64,000 nt of DNA from Prevotella veroralis DSM 19559 = JCM 6290. Its GTDB lineage: Bacteria > Bacteroidota > Bacteroidia > Bacteroidales > Bacteroidaceae. Where the stretch lies: the NCBI RefSeq assembly GCF_000377625.1, contig NZ_KB898330.1:1-64000 (forward strand), given 5' to 3'. The notes beneath the pieces were generated by a model. It saw only the letters and a program-made list of their open reading frames with translations, made no database searches and was not told where the DNA came from. The position numbers and the translations under genes are program-made. Each line of letters starts with the position of its first letter. Positions within the stretch are counted from its first letter, which is position 1. Positions 57,810-64,000 of the stretch are shown here, piece by piece.

Positions 57810-58979
57810 ATGAATAAAAAGCTTCGTTTATCCTTCTTAACTGTGGTCGTTATGACCTCTTCTGCTGCATTTGCACAGGGCACAAAGAAGGATATGTTCA
57901 ACCCAGTTACTACCTCCGTTACCTCACAAACCATTGCTCCTGATGCACGCGCAGCAGGTATGGGTGATGTAGGAGCAGCCACTGACCCTGATGTCAATTC
58001 CCAGTATTGGAACCCTGCGAAGTATCCTTTTAATATTTCTCGCGCAGGTGTCTCTTTGAACTACACCCCGTGGCTTCGCCAATTGGTGAGTGACATCGAC
58101 CTCGCTTACGTAGCTGGATATTATCGCATAGGTGATTACAGTGCAGTGTCGTCCTCCCTTCGTTACTTCTCTTTGGGTGAGGTGCAGACGAATGACGGCT
58201 CTAATATGACCATCAACCCATACGAAATGTCATTAGATGTAGCTTATTCTTTGATGTTAAGTGAGCACTTCTCGCTCGGAGCCGCCGTGCGTTGGATTTA
58301 TTCCGACCTCACGTATGACTATAAGGAAAATACATCTCCCGGTTCCGCCTTCGCAGCCGACCTCTCTTGCTATTACCAGAATTATATCAACATTGGTGAG
58401 CGTGAGTGCCAGTTAGGACTAGGCTTGAATATCTCGAACATTGGTTCTAAGATAACGTTCGGTGGCGATAATCGCTCGGAATTCATACCAACTAATCTCC
58501 GCTTAGGTGCCGCATTGATGATTCCAGTTGATGAGTTCAATAAGTTTACCATAGCTGCTGATGCAAACAAGTTACTAGTTCCAACTTATCCAAAGCGTAA
58601 GACGGGCGAATCGCAAGTAGATTATGACAACCGCTTGCAGAAGGATTACTACGATGTATCGTCTATCTCGGGTATCTTCAAGAGCTTCGGCGACGCACCC
58701 AATGGATTCTCTGAAGAGATGCAGGAGGTGCAATGGAGTGTGGGAGCTGAATATACCTACAATGATAAGTTCTCACTTCGTGCAGGTTATCACAACGAGA
58801 GTGAGAATAAAGGAAACCGCAAGTACTTCACTGTAGGTGCTGGATTCAAGATGAATGTATTCGCACTAGATGCGGGCTATGTCATTGCAACGGCTAAGAA
58901 TAACCCACTCGACCAAACGCTCCGATTCTCCCTATCATTCGATATGGATGGTATAAAGGACTTGTTTAAGAGGAAGTAA
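57810..58979 (+). CDS. porV: Type IX secretion outer-membrane shuttle protein PorV
   Basis: 389 residues; FadL-like 14-strand outer-membrane barrel that carries T9SS cargo from the SprA/Sov translocon to the PorU attachment complex. A signal peptide (about 1-23) and the characteristic TIAPDARAAGMGDVGAATDP and NSQYWNPAKYPF motif mark the family, with an alternating barrel to the end. It follows porU by 99 bases, with a hairpin between; gldJ, often next in gliding relatives, is not here. Confidence 0.95.
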   Translation: MNKKLRLSFLTVVVMTSSAAFAQGTKKDMFNPVTTSVTSQTIAPDARAAGMGDVGAATDPDVNSQYWNPAKYPFNISRAGVSLNYTPWLRQLVSDIDLAYVAGYYRIGDYSAVSSSLRYFSLGEVQTNDGSNMTINPYEMSLDVAYSLMLSEHFSLGAAVRWIYSDLTYDYKENTSPGSAFAADLSCYYQNYINIGERECQLGLGLNISNIGSKITFGGDNRSEFIPTNLRLGAALMIPVDEFNKFTIAADANKLLVPTYPKRKTGESQVDYDNRLQKDYYDVSSISGIFKSFGDAPNGFSEEMQEVQWSVGAEYTYNDKFSLRAGYHNESENKGNRKYFTVGAGFKMNVFALDAGYVIATAKNNPLDQTLRFSLSFDMDGIKDLFKRK

Positions 58980-58982
58980 ATG

Positions 58983-59155
58983 CCTCCCCCCCACCCCCTC
59001 CGAAGGGAGGGGGAGCGCCTAACAGACTATGGTTAGGGGATGATTTAGACATTGACTACAATTCTTATAGAAATCATTAAAACTTAACTTATTCACCCAC
59101 TTCTGCTAGTATAGCAGCAGAGACATCCCCTCCTTTGGAGGGGCTTGGGGAGGCT
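58983..59155. repeat. Two copies of the second dispersed repeat family
   Basis: 58994-59015 forms CCCCCTCC-GAA-GGGAGGGGG, a strong hairpin that may act as the porV terminator. 59127-59155 reads CCCCTCCTTTGGAGGGGCTT followed by GGGGAGGC. Related copies lie near 5448, 12007 and 33028. Confidence 0.6.
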
Positions 59156-59172
59156 TTCATCATCCAATAGAT

Positions 59173-59676
59173 ATGACAAATACTACTCAATCAATCCCAT
59201 CTTTCCGCATTGGAATGGGTTATGATGTTCATAAACTCGTTGAAGGGCGTGACCTCTATCTCGGTGGTATAAAGATAGAGCACAGCCTTGGATTACTCGG
59301 ACATAGCGATGCGGATGTCCTCATTCACGCCATTTGTGACGCACTACTCGGCGCTGCTAATATGCGTGATATTGGTTATCATTTCCCAGATACTGCCAAC
59401 GAAACATTGGATATGGACTCGAAAGTAATCTTACGTAAGACCATCGAACTACTTGCCACAAAGGGTTATCGTGTGGGCAACATCGATGCAACCGTATGCG
59501 CTGAGCATCCGAAGATAAATCCTCACATACCAGCAATGTGCGAATGTCTAGCCAATATCATAGGTTGCGACATCGATGCCGTATCCATCAAAGCCACCAC
59601 GTCAGAGCGAATGGGCTTCGTTGGACGAGAAGAGGGTATGGCGGCTTATGCGGTATGCCTGATAGTAAAGGTGTAA
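59173..59676 (+). CDS. ispF: 2-C-methyl-D-erythritol 2,4-cyclodiphosphate synthase
   Basis: 167 residues; forms the cyclic diphosphate in the MEP isoprenoid pathway. Zn2+ ligands D18 and H20 in GYDVH, the H44-S-D-A-D motif of the active site, and the C-terminal KATTSERMGFVGR segment are all present. It is monocistronic with a strong terminator. Confidence 0.97.
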   Translation: MTNTTQSIPSFRIGMGYDVHKLVEGRDLYLGGIKIEHSLGLLGHSDADVLIHAICDALLGAANMRDIGYHFPDTANETLDMDSKVILRKTIELLATKGYRVGNIDATVCAEHPKINPHIPAMCECLANIIGCDIDAVSIKATTSERMGFVGREEGMAAYAVCLIVKV

Positions 59677-59696
59677 AAGGCTAATGAATACTAAAT

Positions 59697-59742
59697 AAAA
59701 AACGGCTGATAGCGATTCTTAATATTGCTATCAGCCGTTTTT
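59697..59742. terminator. Terminator of ispF
   Basis: AAAAACGGCTGATAGC pairs perfectly with GCTATCAGCCGTTTTT around about 13 bases; T-run on both strands, so bidirectional. Confidence 0.92.
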
Positions 59743-60302
59743 ATTATACGAATATTCCAGCGCTATAAAGTCCAATCGTCTGCTTCTCCTACATGGATTC
59801 TCAGCTTGTGTCTAGCTTTCCAGTAGATTTACCAAAGGGTGATAATAAAATCAGTTTATATTACAAGAAACAGTCACAGTCCTATCAAAGAGCGTCTGTT
59901 TCAGCGGCAGAACATCAACGTTTGACCTGTTTGCGAATCATTACTCACTAGTTTCAGCATTCTTTCTAACGTGTTCCGCATTCCTTTCTAACGTGTTCCG
60001 CATTCTTTTCTTACGTGTTGCGCATCATTGACACACGTATATAAAGTTAGTTTCATCGTGATGAGACACAAGTTTCATCATGAAGAGACGCTCGTTTCAC
60101 CATGGTGAAACTAACAAAAGATACGGAACACAAAGACGCAAGACGCATGAGGAAAGAATGTGGGACAGGTGAGAAAGAAAGCGGAAACCTATTAGACAAA
60201 GAGCGCAAACAGGGTTCAAGGGCTCGTGGCTTTATACAGAACTTACCATTACTGGCGTTGGAGACAACTTGACATCAAATGTGAATCTAATGCTTTATCC
60301 CC
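59743..60302. other. Non-coding stretch with tandem repeats
   Basis: No gene. 59957-60115 is a tandem array (separate entry); 60120-60180 holds degenerate reverse-orientation units (GGAACAC, AAAGAATG). Confidence 0.55.
59957..60115. repeat. Tandem 21-22-base repeats with palindromic GTTTCATC units
   Basis: GCATTCTTTCTAACGTGTTCC (59957-59977), a 22-base variant at 59978-59999, a further variant at 60000-60021 and a partial unit to 60037. Then TTTCATC/GATGAGAC units, ending in the palindrome GTTTCACCATGGTGAAAC. No spacers, so not CRISPR. Confidence 0.7.
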
Positions 60303-60333
60303 TTTGCCGTTTCAAGAATTATCCTTACTTTTG
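60303..60333 (+). promoter_or_regulatory. Promoter of the first tandem exported-protein gene
   Basis: TTTG (60303-60306), 19-base spacer, TACTTTTG (60326-60333). It lies within the upstream frame from 60226, showing that frame is not the start. A near-identical 52-base upstream region recurs before the second paralogue (61926-61978), where the -7 reads TATTTTTG. Confidence 0.75.
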
Positions 60334-60360
60334 TCGCACATAACTACTTTAGAACAATTT

Positions 60361-61863
60361 ATGAAGCGTGTCATCTTATCTTTATTATTGCTTGTCGGAG
60401 CTTTACAAGTATGTTTTGCGCAAAGTGATAAACCTGCGACGATTTCCGTTTATCCGGCAGTAAAGGATGCAACGGGGCTTATCAATGGGATTAGTGAGAA
60501 GCTGTTGCCTTATCAGAAGCATATTACTTCTAAGTCGCTTATTAAGTTTATGAGTCGTGTACCCCATGCGTATGCTGGTGATGAAGGTCGTACAACAGAG
60601 GAGGATAGAGACTCATATCTTGTTAATTACACTTACTTTTATGTGGCAAGGACTGATCAGTCTAAGGTGCAGAGTCTTTTAGATCTTGCAAGGGAGAAAC
60701 ATTTATATGATACCACCCGCTATCGCTTCTTGTTTTCTAGTGGAGAATCCGCATTAGAGCCGTCTGCCTTATATGCTATAGACCTAAAGAATCCCTACAT
60801 AATTCCATCGCTTTCGTTTACAGATGTACGTTGTGGCAAGGGCTTTTATGGTGATCCTGTATTTAAAATAAGTCTTACACATGGTGCTGCGGATGCTTTC
60901 ACAAACCTTACCTATCACGAAATAAATAATGTGATACTCTTTTTAGTGGATGGTAAACTCCTCACATCTCCTTATGTTCGATGTGTTGTTTCTACTAAGA
61001 CGCTGGAGCTATCATTTGGATTTAGTGAGGAGGAAGGTCAGAAACTATTGCCTCATCTGAAGGCTGCTGCGGTGAGTGATTCTGCTTATACGCCCCTTTA
61101 TCGTCCACAATATGTGTTGGGTGATACGCTGACTTATCGTGTTTCTTTCCCACAGAGTAAGGGTAATGCACAGCGTTCGCACACCTTTCAACTCATCCCA
61201 AGGCTTGTGAACGATAGTATAACACGGATGGAATGTGTGGTAGATTCTATTGCTCTTACCATTGACGAGTTCTTTAAGGGAAACAAGGAATATAAGGATA
61301 TGGCTAATTATTTCGTTTATGAGTTACGCAAGAACCATTTTATGATTGAGACAGATCAGTCGTCTCATTTTGCAGTGCCTATGCTGAAGGATTTACCAGC
61401 GTTATCCCATGCGTTGGAGACCTATCTTACAACGCATAGTGCAGTGGTCAAACCGATAATGTCTGAGCATGATGACTTGGAGCAGGTGGCTGAAAGGTTG
61501 GCAGAAGAATGGGATGGGTTCTTTGAACAAGGGTATATAGAAAGCATACTACCAGAATTGAACGTGATGACACAGCTTGATAATCGCTTTTCTAATCAGC
61601 AGACACAGGGTACATGTTACCTTTATTTGGAGGATAAAATAGCAGAATATACGATCACGAAGACGGATGATGGACTGGTGATTACGCTTACTGTCAAGGC
61701 AGATAAGAATGGTGGAGCAGGGAGGTACACCTATTCTATCGACCAGCAAGGACTGATACGGCAATTGAGGTATGAGGCGATTGCTAATGCGAAGGTACCT
61801 CGTAATGCCGTGAGCCCAACCTTCCGTGTTCCTTCGAGCTATCTTATAGAACGCATAAGATAG
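60361..61863 (+). CDS. Exported protein of unknown function, tandem family member A
   Basis: 500 residues, not recognised. A cleaved signal peptide (about 1-20, VILSLLLLVGALQVCFA) is followed by a conserved head (SVYPAVKDATGLINGISEKL, LPYQKHITSKSL), a middle block (QSLLDLAREKHLYDTTRYRF) and a second half starting PLYRPQYVLGDTLTYR, with a conserved NQQTQGTCYLYLED region near the end. The other two tandem members share all these blocks. No catalytic motif or T9SS C-terminal domain is visible. The start at 60361 is set by the promoter and signal peptide; the long frame from 60226 is rejected. Confidence 0.78.
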   Translation: MKRVILSLLLLVGALQVCFAQSDKPATISVYPAVKDATGLINGISEKLLPYQKHITSKSLIKFMSRVPHAYAGDEGRTTEEDRDSYLVNYTYFYVARTDQSKVQSLLDLAREKHLYDTTRYRFLFSSGESALEPSALYAIDLKNPYIIPSLSFTDVRCGKGFYGDPVFKISLTHGAADAFTNLTYHEINNVILFLVDGKLLTSPYVRCVVSTKTLELSFGFSEEEGQKLLPHLKAAAVSDSAYTPLYRPQYVLGDTLTYRVSFPQSKGNAQRSHTFQLIPRLVNDSITRMECVVDSIALTIDEFFKGNKEYKDMANYFVYELRKNHFMIETDQSSHFAVPMLKDLPALSHALETYLTTHSAVVKPIMSEHDDLEQVAERLAEEWDGFFEQGYIESILPELNVMTQLDNRFSNQQTQGTCYLYLEDKIAEYTITKTDDGLVITLTVKADKNGGAGRYTYSIDQQGLIRQLRYEAIANAKVPRNAVSPTFRVPSSYLIERIR

Positions 61864-61937
61864 TCGGCTGTGGTGATAGCAGCGTATGACTTTAGAACAA
61901 ATAACCAAATGATAAACCTTATGAAATGAATTATCCT

Positions 61938-61945
61938 TATTTTTG
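61938..61945 (+). promoter_or_regulatory. Promoter -7 element of family member B
   Basis: TATTTTTG in a 52-base block nearly identical to that upstream of member A (GAATTATCCTTA/TTTTTG...AACTACTTTAGAACAATTT). The -33 TTTG is not conserved. Confidence 0.5.
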
Positions 61946-61972
61946 TCGCATATAACTACTTTAGAACAATTT

Positions 61973-63454
61973 ATGAAACGTTTCTTCCTATCATTATTAT
62001 TGCTTGTTGCAGTCCTACAATGCGCTATTGCGCAGAGTGAGAAACCAGCAACGCTGTCTGTTTATCCAGCTTCTCAGAATGTGGCAAGCCTTATTCGACC
62101 AATCAATAAGAAGTTATTGCCCTATCAGAAACATATTACATCGAAATCGTTTATCGACTTATTGGGCTTTATCGACACAGAAATTGACAAAGCGATCCCT
62201 TCCCCTACTGATGATGCCTTGTTCTATGTTTCTGAACAGAATAGAAGTATGGTGCAGAGCCTTTTAAACCTTGCCAAAGAGAAAGGCTTGTATGATACTT
62301 CACACTATCAACTCTTGTTATCGAGGTCACCTTCGGATAAGGATTTGTACGACTTACACGTCATAGACTTAAAAAGCCCAGTGGCTATCCCAACATTGTC
62401 AATCACGGATGCGTGTTGCGACAAGAGTTCTGATGGCAATCCCGTATTCCAACTAAGCCTTACACGTGATGCCGCAGTAGCGTTTACGAAGTTGACTTAT
62501 CAAGAAGTAGACAATAATATTGTGGTTCTGCTGGATGGAAAGTTCCTCGCCACGATGTTTGTTAATAGTGGGGTTTCCACTACAGAGATAGAAATTCCGA
62601 ATGAGATGGGTGCGGTTAAAGCAGAAGAGATTGTGCGACGCCTGAAGTCAACGGCTGTAAAGGAGGCTCCACTCAAACCACTTTATCGTCCACAATACGT
62701 GATAGGTGATACCTTGACCTATCGTTTCACTGCTCGAAAAGAGGAAAGTAAGCAGACGGAATCCCACATCTTCCGTTTTATACCAAGACTTGTAAACGAC
62801 AAGATGACACGCATAGAATGTATTGAAGATACCCTCCACGCTGCAAATGAAAAGGAGATGCGTGAATATGAAGAAGTATTTCAGAAGATAATAGATTATA
62901 CTTGTGACAGGTTACGCAAGTGTCACATTATGATAGAGACTGACCTGTCAACACACACTGCAGTATCGACATTGATGAACTCCAAGACGCTCGTTAAAGA
63001 GATAGAGGAATATCTGATAGAGAATACAGCTCTGTTTGGTGCGAGCAAAGAGGAAATGCAAGAAGCCGCCAAACAGATGGCTGAGGAACTATTGAAGGAG
63101 GTGAGTGCAGACTTTACGGGCGATAACATGGCACGTCGGTTACCCGAATTGGAGGTGATGACTGCAATGGATTATTTCTTCTCGGAAGGGCAGACACAAG
63201 GCACGTGTTACTTCCCTTGTGCGAAGAACTTAGTCGATTATACAATCGCACAGGCTAACGAGGGACTTGTTATCACGCTCAAGACAAAGGATAAGGACAG
63301 TGATACGGAGGAAAGATATATCTACCATATAGATAAGCAAGGACTCATACAGCGGTTAGAATATCAATGGATTGTCAAGCAGGAAGCAACAGAGAAAGAC
63401 AAAGGAATGTCAGATGTTGAAGCTTATGGCTATCTCATAGAGCGCATAAACTAA
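61973..63454 (+). CDS. Exported protein of unknown function, tandem family member B
   Basis: 493 residues, paralogue of member A. Signal peptide (about 1-20, FFLSLLLLVAVLQCAIA); matching blocks LSVYPASQNVASLIRPINKK, LPYQKHITSKSF, QSLLNLAKEKGLYDTSHYQ, PLYRPQYVIGDTLTYRF and EGQTQGTCYFPC, all in the same order. The ending GYLIERIN matches SYLIERIR of member A. It is 109 bases after member A and carries a copied upstream region, so a duplication of gene plus promoter is likely. The function is unknown. Confidence 0.78.
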   Translation: MKRFFLSLLLLVAVLQCAIAQSEKPATLSVYPASQNVASLIRPINKKLLPYQKHITSKSFIDLLGFIDTEIDKAIPSPTDDALFYVSEQNRSMVQSLLNLAKEKGLYDTSHYQLLLSRSPSDKDLYDLHVIDLKSPVAIPTLSITDACCDKSSDGNPVFQLSLTRDAAVAFTKLTYQEVDNNIVVLLDGKFLATMFVNSGVSTTEIEIPNEMGAVKAEEIVRRLKSTAVKEAPLKPLYRPQYVIGDTLTYRFTARKEESKQTESHIFRFIPRLVNDKMTRIECIEDTLHAANEKEMREYEEVFQKIIDYTCDRLRKCHIMIETDLSTHTAVSTLMNSKTLVKEIEEYLIENTALFGASKEEMQEAAKQMAEELLKEVSADFTGDNMARRLPELEVMTAMDYFFSEGQTQGTCYFPCAKNLVDYTIAQANEGLVITLKTKDKDSDTEERYIYHIDKQGLIQRLEYQWIVKQEATEKDKGMSDVEAYGYLIERIN

Positions 63455-63511
63455 TCGGATGGGATGAATGAATGGCGAATTAGAATGTAAATTATCAAAT
63501 ATATAGACTTT

Positions 63512-64000
63512 ATGAAACGTATAAGCCTCCTCTTATTAATGCTTATTAGCTGTCTGCAAATGACAATGGCGCAGGCATTGAAGCCTGTGCAGATAGCATT
63601 TTATCCAGTAGTACATGACCCACACGAGCTGCTGAAGTCAATTAGTGATAAGCTCTTGCCTTATCAGAAGAATATTACTAAACGTCCATTGGAGAAGTAC
63701 TTCGGACGCTTTAATGACGAGATTTATGGGAATCAAAATGCAACGGAAGCTGACTCAACAGCGGCTTTCAAGAAGCGTTTCGGGACCTTACCCGATACGG
63801 ACGGATATGTTGCAGCAGCAGCGGCTGAAGCAGCTGATAATGGAGAAGATGTTGCTTTCCACATGAATTCGTATGTGCAGGTGAATCCACAGGATGAGAA
63901 AATAGTAATGAGATTACTGAATCTAGCACGTGAGAAGCAACTCTATGACACGTCACGTTACATCTTTGGCTTTGGTATAAACGAACTGATGGATGATTGG
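63512..64000 (+). CDS. Exported protein, tandem family member C (cut by right edge)
   Basis: 163 codons are visible and open at the window end. Signal peptide (about 1-21, ISLLLLMLISCLQMTMAQA), then the family blocks IAFYPVVHDPHELLKSISDK, LLPYQKNITKRPL and LLNLAREKQLYDTSRYIF. It carries an insert of about 40 residues with an alanine-rich stretch (VAAAAAEAADNG) absent from A and B. It is 57 bases after member B, with no copied promoter block. Confidence 0.75.
   Translation, partial: MKRISLLLLMLISCLQMTMAQALKPVQIAFYPVVHDPHELLKSISDKLLPYQKNITKRPLEKYFGRFNDEIYGNQNATEADSTAAFKKRFGTLPDTDGYVAAAAAEAADNGEDVAFHMNSYVQVNPQDEKIVMRLLNLAREKQLYDTSRYIFGFGINELMDDW

Noticed and set aside
59957..60115. CRISPR array
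   Set aside because: Repeats are directly adjacent, without unique spacers of similar length, and no cas genes occur in the window.
60226..60360. N-terminal extension of tandem member A
   Set aside because: A strong promoter lies inside it and it would bury the signal peptide; the same happens for member B from 61943.

Overview
This window looks like a chromosomal segment of a Prevotella-type member of the Bacteroidota, probably an oral species close to the P. melaninogenica group; the species guess is inference. The signs are SusC/SusD pairs, a hybrid two-component system (HTCS), PorU/PorV of the type IX secretion system, a Bacteroidota-type sdhCAB operon, DUF6377/DUF4625/DUF4960/DUF3332 proteins, moderately low GC, and many promoters with the Bacteroidota signature TTTG-(19-21)-TAnnTTTG. 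I saw no rRNA, tRNA, CRISPR array or prophage.

Layout. 1-290: 3' end of an IS982-type transposase. 763-4730 (minus): sdhC-sdhA-sdhB, split by a small four-helix-bundle (S23-type) gene flanked by inverted GTTGACAAGT-type repeats. 4731-5911: a long non-coding stretch holding dispersed repeats. 5912-6466: a DUF3332 lipoprotein. 6523-10556: a DUF6377 regulator divergent from a SusB-like GH97 alpha-glucosidase. 10729-10983: a decayed C-terminal piece of a second DUF6377-type regulator. 11402-11908: a LOG-family enzyme. 12291-17144 (minus): a His/Cys-rich small membrane protein, a TonB-dependent receptor, two DUF4625 lipoproteins and an NlpE-like lipoprotein, read here as a metal-acquisition or metal-handling locus. 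17356-19611: pnp. 20083-28068: a thioredoxin-fold lipoprotein lacking its cysteines, an esterase, a Nudix hydrolase, topA, aroK and speA. 28338-29319: an ECF sigma factor with a membrane partner. 29478-32749 (minus): a Ser-type sulfatase with its anaerobic maturase and a small membrane protein.

33251-49206 (minus) is a fructan (levan-type) utilisation locus: lactonase, fructose-type HTCS, SusC, SusD, DUF4960 surface glycan-binding protein, endo-acting-type GH32 lipoprotein, exo-type GH32, fructose MFS importer and fructokinase. The order matches the Bacteroides thetaiotaomicron levan locus (BT1754, BT1757-BT1763) as I remember it. The inferred flow is capture and cutting at the surface, SusCD import, trimming to fructose in the periplasm (sensed by the HTCS), import through the inner membrane, and phosphorylation.

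50246-53264 (plus) is the rplM-rpsI-rpsB-tsf ribosomal/translation cluster with structured leaders. 53415-59676 carries a fumarylacetoacetase-family gene, porU, porV and ispF. The right end (60361-64000) holds three tandem paralogues of an unrecognised exported protein family, the last cut by the window edge.

Most noteworthy for follow-up: (i) the repeat-flanked S23-type gene inside the sdh operon and a roughly 100-bp relative of its flanks at 49587-49690, suggesting a small mobile element and a miniature derivative; (ii) the tandem exported family with duplicated upstream regions; (iii) the metal-type receptor locus with His-rich accessory proteins; (iv) ribosomal-protein leaders upstream of rplM and rpsB.
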